Assembly (NCBI GenBank): GCA_019075905.1
Contig: JAGXAM010000001.1
Location: 186,001 to 250,000, forward strand
Source: Hyphomicrobiales bacterium
Lineage (GTDB): Bacteria; Pseudomonadota; Alphaproteobacteria; Rhizobiales; Beijerinckiaceae
Direction of reading: 5' to 3'
Length of the DNA stretch: 64,000 nt
This document shows, in pieces, positions 1 through 9,911 of the stretch. The notes under the pieces were generated by a model, which was not told the DNA's origin, searched no databases, and saw only the letters and a list, made by a program, of their open reading frames with translations. Each line of letters begins with the position of its first letter. The first letter of the stretch is position 1. The position numbers and the translations under genes are program-made.

Positions 1-529
1 TCACCACCAGCGCCGAGCGCAGGCCCATGAGTTCGCTTTCCAGCCATTCGATGGCCGGCAGATCGAGATGGTTGGTCGGTTCGTCAAGCAGCAGCACGTC
101 CGGCCGCGGGCCGAGCACGCGCGCCAGCGCGACCCGGCGCGCCTCGCCGCCTGAAAGCCGGGCGGGATCCTCCTTGCCATCGAGGCCGAGATCATTGAGC
201 AGGGATTGCGCCCGCCACGGATCATCCGTGGGCCCGAGGCCGGCCTCGACATAGGCGAGCGCGCTGTCGAAGCCGGAAAAATCCGGCTCCTGGGCGAGAT
301 AGCGGACGCTGGCGCCCGGATGTACAAAGACGGTGCCATCATCGGGCGCCAGCAGGCCGGCGGCGATTTTCAGCAGGGTCGATTTGCCCGAGCCGTTGCG
401 CCCGACCAGCCCGAGGCGGCCGCGCGGGCCGATTGACAGGCCCGCCCCGTTCAGCAGGGGCTTGCCGCCCAGCGTGAGGCGAATATCCTGCAGGGTCAGC
501 AGCGGAGGAATGGCGGGTGATCTCGACAT
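1..529 (-). CDS. ABC-F family ATPase (Uup-like), N-terminal part, cut by window edge
   Basis: The gene reads leftwards off the window, so only the first 176 codons are present. The translation begins MSRSPAIPPLLTLQDIRLTL. It carries a complete first nucleotide-binding domain: Walker A GRNGSGKST near residue 44, signature LSGGEARRV near 129, and Walker B LLLDEPTNHLDLP near 150. The DEPTNHLD form of Walker B and the absence of membrane segments are typical of ABC-F proteins, which act on ribosomes in the cytoplasm rather than in transport. Of the subfamilies, Uup is the best match by the look of the N-terminus, but the linker and second ATPase domain lie outside the window, so the subfamily is inferred. 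It is divergent from pgi, with about 90 bp between the two start codons. Confidence 0.9.
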   Translation of the reverse strand, partial: MSRSPAIPPLLTLQDIRLTLGGKPLLNGAGLSIGPRGRLGLVGRNGSGKSTLLKIAAGLLAPDDGTVFVHPGASVRYLAQEPDFSGFDSALAYVEAGLGPTDDPWRAQSLLNDLGLDGKEDPARLSGGEARRVALARVLGPRPDVLLLDEPTNHLDLPAIEWLESELMGLRSALVV

Positions 530-620
530 GATGCTGCGCGTTCGACACCAGCGCTTCGTTTCCGTCAAGTCCATGCTAGAAGAGCGATGTATCGACCCCG
601 GCCAGCGCGAGTGACCGCCC

Positions 621-2282
621 ATGAACCAGCAATCCGATTCATCCGCCTTGAGCGTTACCGAACAGCTTGCACGGCTGAAAAGCGCGGTGGCGAGCCAGAC
701 GCAGCCGACGATTCTGCAGCTCTTTGCCGAAGATCCGCGCCGCTTTGAGGATTTTCACGTGCGCTTCGGCGCCTTGCTGTTTGATTATTCGAAACAGCGG
801 CTGAGCCGGGCCATGCTGGCGGAGCTGACCGCACTGGCGCAGGCGGCGCATGTACCGGCGCGGCGCGCTGCGCTGTTTGCGGGCAATGCCATCAACAATA
901 CCGAAGGCCGCCCGGCCTTGCATATGGCGCTGCGTGATTTCGTGTCGCCGCGTATCGTCGTCAATGGCGAGGACGTGCTGCCGGACGTGGCGGAAACGCG
1001 GGCGCGGGTAGCGGCATTTGCCGAATCGATCCGCGACGGCAGCCTCAAGGGCGCCACCGGCAAGCGCTTCCGGCATGTCGTCAATATAGGCATCGGCGGT
1101 TCCGATCTTGGCCCGGCCATGGCGGTGCGGGCGCTCAAGCCGTTCTGCACCCGCGAACTCGCGCTGCATTTCGTGTCGAATGTCGATGGCGCCGATATTG
1201 CCGATACGCTCGAAGCGCTTGATCCGGCGGAGACCATGTTCATCGTCGCCTCCAAGACCTTCACTACCCAGGAAACCATGACCAATGCCGCAACCGCGCG
1301 GGCATGGCTGGTCGCCAGCCTTGGCGAGGCGGCGGTATCGCGGCATTTTTCGGCGGTTTCGACGCGACTGGACCGTGTGGCCGCCTTTGGCATTCCGCCC
1401 TCGAAAGTGTTTGGTTTTCACGATTGGGTCGGCGGGCGCTATTCGCTGTGGTCGAGCATCGGCCTTGCCATTGTCATCGCCATTGGCGCGAAGAATTTTG
1501 AGGCGATGCTGCGCGGTGCCGGCGAGATCGACCGGCATTTCCAGGAGGCGCCGCTGGAGCGCAACATTCCGGTGCTGATGGCGCTGGTGGGGATTTACAA
1601 TCACAATATTCTCGGCTGCGCGACGCAGGCGATCATCCCCTACGATCAGCGGCTCGGGCGTTTTCCGGCCTATTTGCAGCAGCTCGACATGGAGAGCAAC
1701 GGCAAGGGCGTCACCCGTGACGGGCAGAAGGTGCATGGCGCGACCGGGCCGGTGATCTGGGGCGAGCCCGGCACCAATGGCCAGCACGCCTTCTTCCAGC
1801 TGATCCATCAGGGCACAGAAATCGTGCCGGTGGATTTTCTGGTGGCGGCAAAGCCGCTTGAGGCCGATGCGCACCACCATAATTTGCTGGTCGCCAATTG
1901 TCTGGCGCAGGGCGAGGCGCTGATGAAGGGCCGCACGCTCGCCGAGGTCGAGGCGCTGCTGCGGGCCGAGGGGCTCGATGGGGCCGCCATCGCCGCACTG
2001 GCGCCGCACAAAGTGTTTTCCGGCAACCGGCCTTCCAGCACCCTGCTCTACGGCGAGCTCGATCCGGCAACGCTGGGGATGCTGATCGCGCTTTATGAGC
2101 ACAAGGTGTTCGTGCAGGCGATGATCTGGGATATCAACCCGTTCGACCAATGGGGCGTCGAGCTCGGCAAGGAACTCGCCAACCGCCTCGCGCCGGTCGT
2201 GGCCGATGGCAAGGCATCGCTCGCAGCCCTCGACGCCTCAACCGCCGGCCTCATCGCCTGGCGACGGCAGCTGCAAGGCTGA
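621..2282 (+). CDS. pgi: Glucose-6-phosphate isomerase
   Basis: Cytoplasmic enzyme that interconverts glucose 6-phosphate and fructose 6-phosphate. The 553-residue length is normal for the family. Visible motifs are GIGGSDLGP (about 157-165, phosphate binding), the first family signature GGRYSLWSSIGL from about 270, the catalytic-glutamate segment LDMESNGKGV (Glu near 358), GTNGQHAFFQ, and the second signature FDQWGVELGK near 508. The ATG at 621 follows a divergent gap of about 90 bp shared with the ABC-F gene. No phosphofructokinase lies in the window. In many relatives pgi serves gluconeogenesis and Entner-Doudoroff cycling, so that role is inferred here. Confidence 0.97.
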   Translation: MNQQSDSSALSVTEQLARLKSAVASQTQPTILQLFAEDPRRFEDFHVRFGALLFDYSKQRLSRAMLAELTALAQAAHVPARRAALFAGNAINNTEGRPALHMALRDFVSPRIVVNGEDVLPDVAETRARVAAFAESIRDGSLKGATGKRFRHVVNIGIGGSDLGPAMAVRALKPFCTRELALHFVSNVDGADIADTLEALDPAETMFIVASKTFTTQETMTNAATARAWLVASLGEAAVSRHFSAVSTRLDRVAAFGIPPSKVFGFHDWVGGRYSLWSSIGLAIVIAIGAKNFEAMLRGAGEIDRHFQEAPLERNIPVLMALVGIYNHNILGCATQAIIPYDQRLGRFPAYLQQLDMESNGKGVTRDGQKVHGATGPVIWGEPGTNGQHAFFQLIHQGTEIVPVDFLVAAKPLEADAHHHNLLVANCLAQGEALMKGRTLAEVEALLRAEGLDGAAIAALAPHKVFSGNRPSSTLLYGELDPATLGMLIALYEHKVFVQAMIWDINPFDQWGVELGKELANRLAPVVADGKASLAALDASTAGLIAWRRQLQG

Positions 2283-2296
2283 AGGGGTAACCATCG

Positions 2297-2368
2297 CCGT
2301 CATGGCGAGAAGCAGCGGCAAGATGCAGCGAGCCACCTGGGTTGCTTCGCTTACGCTCGCAATGACGG
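2297..2368. repeat. Dispersed palindromic repeat, copy 1
   Basis: Noncoding sequence behind pgi. The outer arms CCGTCAT-GGCGAG and CTCGC-AATGACGG are inverted copies. The right part (from about 2315) matches 8229-8283 behind gltB at nearly every base over about 54 bp. Together the copies lie on either side of the gltB gene. REP-like elements of this look (containing GTCATTGCGAG) are common between genes in Rhizobiales. The function is unknown; a transcript-end or mRNA-stability hairpin is one possibility. Confidence 0.75.
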
Positions 2369-2412
2369 CGGAAGCGCTCGCAATTTCGGGGTAGAGATGC
2401 TTGTTGTTGCGC

Positions 2413-3114
2413 TCAGGGCTGCGCGGGGGTGTCTTGCAGGGCGGCGGCGATTTCCGCCGGGGATTGCATGATCTGGGCAAATTCCAGTCGGGCGCGCTTT
2501 TCACCTGCTGCCAGCGTCAGGCCGCCGGCGTCGAGGGCGATGGCGCGCCAGCCGATGCCGGTTGCCCCGGCGCGCCCGGCGAGCGTTTCGGCACGGGGCC
2601 GGTCGATGGCGGCAAGCAGGGCGGCTTCGGCATCGGCGAGGCCCGGCACTTCGGGGGCGAGCAAGGCGCGGCCGAGATAATCGCCGGCGCGGGCGAAGCC
2701 TCCGTTGAAATGCCCGGAGACGAGATCGACCTGCCAGAAGGCAAAATCGCCGAAATCGGCATAGCGCGCCGCTTTGGGATTATGCGCCAGAAACCTCGCG
2801 CGCAGGCGCCCGCGCGCCGCAGGATCGGTGCAAAGGCGCGCCGTACCCACCAGCGTGAGGCGCGGATGGGCGAGCGGATCGCCCTTGCCGGCTGTGGCCA
2901 GCAGCAGCGAGCAGCGGCCATCGGCGGCCAGCGACCGGCTGTGGATCGACAGGCCCGACAGCAGCAGGATCGGCGTGCCGTCGAAATCGGTCGCCATGGT
3001 CGCCAGCGTCGCCAGCGGAAATCCCGTTGTCGGTGCCACGGTCGCAAGCGCCACGCCTGTCGCCAGACGCAACATTTTGCGGGCTGCCTGAAGATTGCTT
3101 TCAGTTTCTGTCAT
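2413..3114 (-). CDS. HugZ-like pyridoxamine 5'-phosphate oxidase family protein
   Basis: A 233-residue protein with an FMN-binding split-barrel half (ATVAPTTGFPLATLATMATD, then LLLSGLSIHSRSL) followed by a C-terminal domain resembling DUF2470 (GWRAIALDAGGLTL). This is the architecture of HugZ/HutZ-type haem utilisation proteins. The many uncharacterised relatives may bind FMN or haem without known chemistry, so haem degradation is only inferred. I chose the ATG at 3114; a TTG at 3174 with a closer GTAAGG would add 20 residues. It is convergent with pgi across the palindromic repeat and divergent from gltB. There is no iron-uptake gene nearby. Confidence 0.8.
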   Translation of the reverse strand: MTETESNLQAARKMLRLATGVALATVAPTTGFPLATLATMATDFDGTPILLLSGLSIHSRSLAADGRCSLLLATAGKGDPLAHPRLTLVGTARLCTDPAARGRLRARFLAHNPKAARYADFGDFAFWQVDLVSGHFNGGFARAGDYLGRALLAPEVPGLADAEAALLAAIDRPRAETLAGRAGATGIGWRAIALDAGGLTLAAGEKRARLEFAQIMQSPAEIAAALQDTPAQP

Positions 3115-3350
3115 GCGGGCTCGAATGTTGGTTGCGTTTATTGAGAGCGAAACCGCCTGGGCCGGAGGTTTCAACCTTACGCCCGAATCTATTTATCACT
3201 CATGATTTCAATGCGCTTGTGCAGGTTAATTCCTGTTAATAACTATCGGCCCGGCCCCTTGAAAAGCGCGTTTGCAATTATGCGTCTTTTTAGATAGGAC
3301 AGCGGGGTTGACCCTTTCGAAGGGTGGCGCAGAGCGCGTGGGAGCGTGAC

Positions 3351-6300
3351 ATGAAAGCGGAGACCGGCAAGGCCCTGGAAATGCATGATGCGATGGCGAA
3401 AGCCGCGGCGTCAAAACGCATGGCCGCGCCGCTGACTGCCTGCAACACCACGCTCAAGGACCACGCCATGCCCCATTCTGTCACCGGACTGCCCCTCGCC
3501 CAGGGTCTCTATCATCCCGCCAACGAGCATGATGCTTGCGGCGTCGGTTTCATCGCGCGCCTCAGCAATGAGAAGTCGCATGATATCGTCGAGCGCGGGC
3601 TGGAAATCCTGCTCAACCTCGACCATCGCGGCGCGGTCGGGGCCGACCCGAAGGCCGGCGACGGCTGCGGCATGCTGGTGCAGATCCCGCATGATTTCTT
3701 TGCGGCGGAAGCGGCACGGCTGGGCTTTGCCCTGCCCGCGCCCGGCACTTATGGCGTCGGCTTTTTCTTCGTGCCGAAGATCGAGGGCGCCCGGGCCAGG
3801 GTTGAAGAGGTGATCCGCCACGCGGTCGCGGCCGAGGGCCAGACCCTGATCGGCTGGCGCGAAGTGCCGGTCGATGCCAGCGTGCTGGGGGAGAGCGTCA
3901 AGCCAACCGAGCCGCTGTGCCTGCAGGCTTTCATCGGCCGCAGCGCCGATATTGCCGATGTCGATGCTTTCGAGCGCAAGCTGTTCATCCTGCGCAAGGC
4001 GATTTCCAACCGGGTGCGCGAGGTCTCCGACCTGCATAACCGCGGCTCTTATCCGGTGTCGCTGTCAGCGCGCACAGTCGTCTACAAGGGCATGCTGCTG
4101 GCCACGCAACTTGGCGATTATTTCGCCGACCTGCGCGATCCGCGCTTCACCTCGGCGATGGCGCTGGTGCATCAGCGGTTTTCCACCAACACCTTCCCGT
4201 CGTGGCAATTGGCGCATCCCTATCGCATGGTCGCGCATAATGGCGAGATCAATACGCTGCGCGGCAATGTCAACTGGATGGCAGCGCGCCAGGCCTCGGT
4301 GGCGAGCGCGCTCTATGGCGCCGACATCACCAAGCTGTGGCCGATTTCCTATGAAGGCCAGTCGGACACGGCCTGTTTCGACAATGCCCTCGAATTTCTG
4401 GTGCAGGGCGGCTATTCGCTGGCCCATGCGATGATGATGCTGATCCCCGAGGCCTGGGCCGGCAATCCGCTGATGAGCGAGGAACGCCGCGCCTTCTATG
4501 AATACCACGCCTCGCTGATGGAGCCGTGGGACGGCCCGGCGGCGGTGGCCTTCACCGACGGGCGGCAGATCGGCGCGACGCTGGACCGCAACGGCCTGCG
4601 CCCGGCGCGCTACCTCGTGACCGATGACGGCCTGGTGGTGATGGCCTCGGAAATGGGAGTTCTGCCGATCGCGCAGGAGCGCATCGTCACAAAGTGGCGC
4701 CTGCAGCCCGGCAAGATGCTGCTGGTCGATCTCGAACAGGGCCGCATCATCGCCGATGACGAGATCAAGGCCTCGCTGGCGCAGGCGGCACCCTATCGCG
4801 ACTGGGTCAAGCGCACGCAAATCGTGCTCGAAGACCTGAAGCCGATGGAGGCGCGGGCGTCGCGCACCGATGTGCCCTTGCTCGACCGCCAGCAGGCCTT
4901 CGGCTATACGCAGGAAGACCTCAGCCTGCTGATGTCACCGATGGCGGTGACCGGGCAGGAAGCGGTCGGCTCCATGGGCACGGATACGCCGGTATCAGTG
5001 CTTTCCGACCTCTCCAAGCTGCTCTACACCTATTTCAAGCAGAATTTCGCGCAGGTCACCAACCCGCCGATCGACCCGATCCGCGAGGAGCTGGTGATGA
5101 GCCTCGTCTCGTTCATCGGACCGCGGCCGAATATTTTCGATTTTGAAGGCAATGCCAAGCGGAAGCGGCTGGAGGTGCGCCAGCCGATCCTGACCAATGC
5201 CGATCTCGAAAAGATCCGCAACATTGGCCAGATCGAAGAAACCTTCGATACCCGCACGCTCGACATCACCTTTGCGACCGAGCGCGGTGCCGAGGGTCTG
5301 CCGACCATGCTGACCCGGCTTTGCGAGCGCGCCGAGGCGGCCTGCACCAGCGGCTATAATATCATCATCCTGTCGGACCGCATGGTCGGGCCGGACCGCG
5401 TGCCGATCCCTGCCCTGCTGGCGACCGCGGCCGTGCATCATCACCTGATCCGCAAGGGTCTGCGCACCTCGGTCGGCCTCGTGGTCGAGACCGGAGAAGC
5501 GCGCGAGGTGCATCACTTTGCCTGCCTTGCCGGCTATGGCGCCGAAGCGATCAACCCGTGGCTGGCCTTTGAGACGCTTGAGGACATGGCCGACGAGTTC
5601 CCGCGCGAAGTCGATGGCTATGAGGCGGTTAAGCGCTATATCAAGTCGATCGACAAGGGCCTGCTCAAGGTCATGTCGAAGATGGGTATCTCGACCTATC
5701 AATCCTATTGCGGCGCGCAGATCTTCGATGCGGTCGGCCTCGCTCAGGATTTCATCGACGCCTATTTCTTCGGCACGCATTCGGTGATCGGCGGCATTGG
5801 CCTTGCCGAGGTGGCCGAGGAGACGGTGCGGCGCCACAGGGATGCGTTTGGCGACAAGCCGATTTATCGCGGCGCGCTGGATGTCGGCGGCGATTACGCC
5901 TTCCGCCTGCGCGGCGAGGCGCATTCCTGGTCGCCGCTGTCGGTATCCTTGCTGCAACATGCGGTGCGCGGCAATGCCCGCGACAAGTATCGCGAATTCG
6001 CGCAGGTGCTCAATGCCCAGGACGAGCGGCTGCTGACCTTGCGCGGACTGTTTCGCATCAAGCAGGCCGAGGAGGACGCGCGCCAGCCGGTGCCGCTCGA
6101 CGAAGTGGAGCCGGCAGCCAACATCGTGCGGCGATTCTCGACCGGGGCCATGTCCTTTGGCTCGATCTCGCGCGAGGCGCATACCAATCTCGCCATTGCC
6201 ATGAACCGCATCGGCGGCAAGTCGAATACCGGCGAGGGCGGCGAGGAGAGCGACCGCTACAAGCCGCTGGCCAACGGCGATTCACTGCGCTCGGCGATCA

Positions 6301-8111
6301 AGCAGGTCGCCTCGGGACGGTTCGGCGTGACGGCGGAATATCTCGTCAATGCCGACATGATGCAGATCAAGATGGCTCAGGGTGCCAAGCCCGGCGAAGG
6401 CGGGCAGTTGCCGGGCCACAAGGTCGATGCGGTGATCGCCAAGGTGCGCCATTCGATGCAGGGCGTCGGGCTGATCTCGCCACCGCCGCATCATGACATC
6501 TATTCCATCGAGGATCTGGCGCAGCTGATTTTCGATCTGAAGAACGTCAATCCGCAGGCTGATGTCTCGGTCAAGCTGGTGTCGGAAGTCGGTGTCGGCA
6601 CGGTCGCCGCCGGTGTTTCCAAGGCGCGGGCTGATCATGTCACCATTTCCGGCTTCGAGGGCGGCACCGGTGCCTCGCCGCTGACCTCGATCAAGCATAC
6701 CGGGTCGCCCTGGGAAATCGGCCTGGCCGAAACCCATCAGACGCTGGTGCTCAATGGCCTGCGCTCGCGCATTGCCGTGCAGGTCGATGGCGGCCTGCGC
6801 ACCGGGCGCGATGTGGTGGTCGGGGCGCTGCTCGGTGCCGATGAATTCGGCTTTGCCACAGCGCCGCTGATTGCCTCGGGCTGCGTGATGATGCGCAAGT
6901 GCCATCTCAACACCTGCCCTGTCGGCGTAGCGACGCAGGATCCGGTGCTGCGCAAGCGCTTTACCGGCCAGCCCGAGCACATCATCAATTATTTCTTCTT
7001 CGTGGCCGAGGAAGTGCGCGAACTCATGGCATCGCTGGGCTTCCGGCGCTTTGATGACATGGTCGGGCAGATGCAGATGCTCGACCGCAGCCGCGCCGTG
7101 AACCACTGGAAGGCCAAGGGGCTGGATTTCTCCCGGCTGTTCCACAAGCCGGTCAATGCCTCGGGCGACACGCTTTATCGTAGCCAGCGGCAGGATCACA
7201 AGCTTGGCAAGATCCTTGATCACAAGCTGATTGCCGGTGCGCGCACGGCCATCGAGGGCGGCGCGCCGGTGAAGCTCGACATGGCCATCACCAATGTCGA
7301 CCGCACCACCGGAGCCATGCTCTCGGGCGAAATCGCCCGGCGGCACGGCGAGGCCGGCCTCACGGACGAAAGCATCCATGTGAAGTTCACCGGCACGGCG
7401 GGCCAGAGCTTCGGCGCCTGGGTCGCGCATGGCGTGACGCTGGAGCTTGAGGGCGATGCCAATGATTATGTCGGCAAGGGCCTGTCGGGCGGGCGCATCA
7501 TCATCTACCCGCCGCGCAATGCCAGCCAGATCGTGGCGGAAAACTCGATTCTGGTGGGCAATACCGTGCTCTATGGCGCCATTTCCGGGGAATGCTATTT
7601 CCGCGGTGTGGCCGGCGAGCGCTTTGCAGTGCGCAATTCCGGCGCCATTGCCGTGGTTGAGGGCACGGGTGACCATGGCTGCGAATATATGACCGGCGGC
7701 ATTGTCGTGGTCATAGGCCAGACCGGGCGCAATTTTGCTGCCGGCATGTCGGGCGGCATTGCCTATGTGCTCGACGAGGACGGCACTTTCGCGCAGCGCT
7801 GCAACATGTCGATGGTCGATCTTGAGCCGATCGAGGCGGAAGAGGAGCTCAACCGGCGCATCCACCATCAGGGCGGCGATCTCGAAGGCCATGGCAAGGT
7901 CGATGTTATGGCCGATATGAGCCGCTATGACGACGAGCGGCTGCGCCAGCTCATCGCCAATCACGCTGCGCACACCGGCTCGACTCGCGCCGCGACGATC
8001 CTCGCCCATTGGGAGACCTATCTGCCGAAATTCCGCAAGGTCATGCCGGTGGAATACCGCAAGGCACTGGCAGAAATGGCCGCCGGCACAAGAATGGCCG
8101 CCGCCGAGTAA
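3351..8111 (+). CDS. gltB: Glutamate synthase (NADPH) large subunit
   Basis: Large subunit (1586 residues) of bacterial GOGAT, which makes two glutamates from glutamine and 2-oxoglutarate. Domains in order: class II glutamine amidotransferase with the nucleophile Cys in HDACGVGF (residue 63, so a propeptide of about 62 residues must be removed), a central domain, the FMN synthase domain ([11 protein letters not shown], then [10 protein letters not shown]), the 3Fe-4S cysteines of [15 protein letters not shown] at about 1178, 1184 and 1189, and a C-terminal GXGXG beta-helix. I chose ATG 3351 because GGAG sits 7 bases upstream; an in-frame GTG at 3324 and an ATG at 3468 also exist. The partner gltD follows after 260 bp that hold palindromic repeats. 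Confidence 0.97.
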   Translation: MKAETGKALEMHDAMAKAAASKRMAAPLTACNTTLKDHAMPHSVTGLPLAQGLYHPANEHDACGVGFIARLSNEKSHDIVERGLEILLNLDHRGAVGADPKAGDGCGMLVQIPHDFFAAEAARLGFALPAPGTYGVGFFFVPKIEGARARVEEVIRHAVAAEGQTLIGWREVPVDASVLGESVKPTEPLCLQAFIGRSADIADVDAFERKLFILRKAISNRVREVSDLHNRGSYPVSLSARTVVYKGMLLATQLGDYFADLRDPRFTSAMALVHQRFSTNTFPSWQLAHPYRMVAHNGEINTLRGNVNWMAARQASVASALYGADITKLWPISYEGQSDTACFDNALEFLVQGGYSLAHAMMMLIPEAWAGNPLMSEERRAFYEYHASLMEPWDGPAAVAFTDGRQIGATLDRNGLRPARYLVTDDGLVVMASEMGVLPIAQERIVTKWRLQPGKMLLVDLEQGRIIADDEIKASLAQAAPYRDWVKRTQIVLEDLKPMEARASRTDVPLLDRQQAFGYTQEDLSLLMSPMAVTGQEAVGSMGTDTPVSVLSDLSKLLYTYFKQNFAQVTNPPIDPIREELVMSLVSFIGPRPNIFDFEGNAKRKRLEVRQPILTNADLEKIRNIGQIEETFDTRTLDITFATERGAEGLPTMLTRLCERAEAACTSGYNIIILSDRMVGPDRVPIPALLATAAVHHHLIRKGLRTSVGLVVETGEAREVHHFACLAGYGAEAINPWLAFETLEDMADEFPREVDGYEAVKRYIKSIDKGLLKVMSKMGISTYQSYCGAQIFDAVGLAQDFIDAYFFGTHSVIGGIGLAEVAEETVRRHRDAFGDKPIYRGALDVGGDYAFRLRGEAHSWSPLSVSLLQHAVRGNARDKYREFAQVLNAQDERLLTLRGLFRIKQAEEDARQPVPLDEVEPAANIVRRFSTGAMSFGSISREAHTNLAIAMNRIGGKSNTGEGGEESDRYKPLANGDSLRSAIKQVASGRFGVTAEYLVNADMMQIKMAQGAKPGEGGQLPGHKVDAVIAKVRHSMQGVGLISPPPHHDIYSIEDLAQLIFDLKNVNPQADVSVKLVSEVGVGTVAAGVSKARADHVTISGFEGGTGASPLTSIKHTGSPWEIGLAETHQTLVLNGLRSRIAVQVDGGLRTGRDVVVGALLGADEFGFATAPLIASGCVMMRKCHLNTCPVGVATQDPVLRKRFTGQPEHIINYFFFVAEEVRELMASLGFRRFDDMVGQMQMLDRSRAVNHWKAKGLDFSRLFHKPVNASGDTLYRSQRQDHKLGKILDHKLIAGARTAIEGGAPVKLDMAITNVDRTTGAMLSGEIARRHGEAGLTDESIHVKFTGTAGQSFGAWVAHGVTLELEGDANDYVGKGLSGGRIIIYPPRNASQIVAENSILVGNTVLYGAISGECYFRGVAGERFAVRNSGAIAVVEGTGDHGCEYMTGGIVVVIGQTGRNFAAGMSGGIAYVLDEDGTFAQRCNMSMVDLEPIEAEEELNRRIHHQGGDLEGHGKVDVMADMSRYDDERLRQLIANHAAHTGSTRAATILAHWETYLPKFRKVMPVEYRKALAEMAAGTRMAAAE

Positions 8112-8132
8112 GACAAGGGGGGCCACCCAAAC

Positions 8133-8283
8133 TGCCGGGTTGCTGCGCTGACGCTGGCAATGACGCTTGATCCATCGTCATTGCGAGGAGCGCGAGCGAC
8201 GAAGCAACCCAGGGGGTTTGATGGTTGCTGCGGCGAGATGCAGCGAAACCCCTGGGTTGCTTCGCTTACGCTCGCAATGACGG
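8133..8283. repeat. Dispersed palindromic repeat cluster between gltB and gltD
   Basis: The gltB-gltD gap contains a degenerate copy (8133-8166) followed by a large inverted repeat. The left arm 8176-8215 begins CGTCATTGCGAGGAGCGCG. The right arm 8249-8282 begins CCCCTGGGTTGCTTCGC. They pair with only a few mismatches around a loop of about 33 bp. The right side is nearly identical to 2315-2368. In the gltBD transcript this would fold into a long hairpin, which could alter the gltB to gltD expression ratio (inference). Confidence 0.8.
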
Positions 8284-8371
8284 GGAAGGGCCTTGCGCTT
8301 GCGACTTCGATTGCGCATAGGAAATTGTAACAATCTGATGCGGAATGCGGCTTGGCCGCCGAGGGTTAATC

Positions 8372-9790
8372 ATGGGCAAGGTTACGGGATTTCTGGAAAT
8401 CGACCGGCGTGATCGGCGCTATGCGCCGGCATCGGACCGCATCCGCCACTACAAGGAATTTGTAATTCCGCTGTCGGAGGAAGCCGTCAAGGACCAGGCG
8501 GCGCGCTGCATGGATTGCGGCATTCCGTTTTGCCATAACGGCTGCCCGGTGAATAACCAGATCCCCGATTTCAACAATCTGGTCTACAAGACCGACTGGC
8601 GCGAAGCGCTGGCCAACCTGCAATCGACCAATAATTTCCCCGAATTTACCGGCCGCATCTGCCCGGCGCCGTGCGAGGCCTCGTGCACGCTGAACATCAT
8701 CGACAGCCCAGTCACCATCAAGTCGATCGAATGCGCGATCATCGACCGCGGCTGGGAAGAGGGCTGGATCGTGCCGGAAATCAACCCGCACAAGACCGGC
8801 AAGAAGATCGCGATCGTCGGCTCCGGCCCGGCGGGGCTGGCCTGCGCCCAGCAACTGGCGCGCGCCGGCCATGAAGTGCATGTCTATGAGAAGAACGCCC
8901 GGCCAGGTGGCCTGCTGCGCTATGGCATCCCTGATTTCAAGATGGAAAAGCACCTGATCGACCGGCGGGTGGCACAGATGGAGGCCGAAGGCGTCACGTT
9001 CCATTGCCGTGTCACGATTGGTGTCGATATCAGCGCTGCTGAACTCGGGGCGCGCCATGATGCCGTGGTGCTGGCCGGCGGCGCGGAAAAGCCACGTGAT
9101 CTCAACGTGCCGGGGCGCGATCTTGCCGGCGTGCATCTGGCCATGGATTTCCTGCCGCAGCAGAACCGCCGCGTCAGCGGTGAACAGATTGAGACCAATG
9201 CGCCGATTCTGGCGGCGGGCAAGCATGTGGTGGTGATCGGCGGCGGCGATACCGGCTCGGATTGCATCGGCACGTCGATCCGTCAGGGCGCGGTTAGCGT
9301 CACCCAGCTCGAAATCATGCCAAAGCCGCCGGAAAAGGAAGACAAGGCCATGACCTGGCCGAACTGGCCGCTGAAGCTTCGCACCTCATCCAGCCAGGAA
9401 GAGGGTGCGCTGCGGGATTTCGCGGTCAATACCACGCATCTTTCCGGCGAGAACGGGGCGGTGAAGAAGCTGCATGTCGTGCGCGTCGATGGCAAAATGC
9501 AGCCGGTGCCGGGCAGCGATTTCGAGATCAGGGCCGATCTGGTGCTGCTCGCCATGGGTTTCGTGTCGCCGGTGCATGAGGGCATGATCGAGGCGCTCGG
9601 CGTCAAGCTTGACGGGCGCGGCAATGTTGCGGCCGACACAAAGACCTACAAGGCCTCGGTCGGCAATTTCTTTACCTGCGGTGACATGCGGCGCGGGCAA
9701 TCGCTGGTGGTCTGGGCGATCCGCGAGGGTCGCCAGGCGGCACAGGCGGTCGATATGCATCTGATGGGTGCCAGCGACCTGCCGCGCTGA
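8372..9790 (+). CDS. gltD: Glutamate synthase (NADPH) small subunit
   Basis: Small subunit (472 residues) of GOGAT. It takes electrons from NADPH through FAD and Fe-S clusters to the large subunit. The N-terminal cysteine clusters are C46, C49, C54 and C58 ([14 protein letters not shown]) and C97, C101 and C105 (CPAPCEASC). The FAD Rossmann motif [17 protein letters not shown] starts near 150, the NADPH motif GGGDTGSD near 290, and the C-terminal FAD-contact motif is [22 protein letters not shown] 8372 is preceded by GAGGG at 8361; an earlier in-frame codon at 8345 lacks such a site. Only 8 bp separate its stop codon from the left end of the IS21 element, so its own terminator now lies beyond the insertion. 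Confidence 0.97.
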   Translation: MGKVTGFLEIDRRDRRYAPASDRIRHYKEFVIPLSEEAVKDQAARCMDCGIPFCHNGCPVNNQIPDFNNLVYKTDWREALANLQSTNNFPEFTGRICPAPCEASCTLNIIDSPVTIKSIECAIIDRGWEEGWIVPEINPHKTGKKIAIVGSGPAGLACAQQLARAGHEVHVYEKNARPGGLLRYGIPDFKMEKHLIDRRVAQMEAEGVTFHCRVTIGVDISAAELGARHDAVVLAGGAEKPRDLNVPGRDLAGVHLAMDFLPQQNRRVSGEQIETNAPILAAGKHVVVIGGGDTGSDCIGTSIRQGAVSVTQLEIMPKPPEKEDKAMTWPNWPLKLRTSSSQEEGALRDFAVNTTHLSGENGAVKKLHVVRVDGKMQPVPGSDFEIRADLVLLAMGFVSPVHEGMIEALGVKLDGRGNVAADTKTYKASVGNFFTCGDMRRGQSLVVWAIREGRQAAQAVDMHLMGASDLPR

Positions 9791-9791
9791 G

Positions 9792-9798
9792 GTGATAC
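9792..9798. repeat. IS21 target-site duplication, left copy (GTGATAC)
   Basis: GTGATAC directly abuts the left IS end. The identical 7-mer at 12298-12304 abuts the right end. Duplications of 4-8 bp are usual for IS21. Confidence 0.9.
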
Positions 9799-9825
9799 TG
9801 TTGAGTTCCACTGAGAACTGACCCG
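9799..9825 (+). repeat. IS21 left terminal inverted repeat
   Basis: It starts TGTTGAGTTCC and ends AACTGACCCG. It matches the complement of 12271-12297 at 22 of 27 positions. A further TGACCC-containing segment follows at about 9835-9860. Confidence 0.85.
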
Positions 9826-9911
9826 TTTAGGCCGGGAATTTCCGTTGAGATTTGACCCATGTTTTGACCCCACCCTTGCTGTTTTCAGCGGGGGGCAACG
9901 GAGTGATAGAC

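Noticed and set aside
639-2150. Minus-strand open frame of 503 codons opposite pgi
   Set aside because: Arg- and His-rich translation without motifs; pgi is complete on the plus strand.
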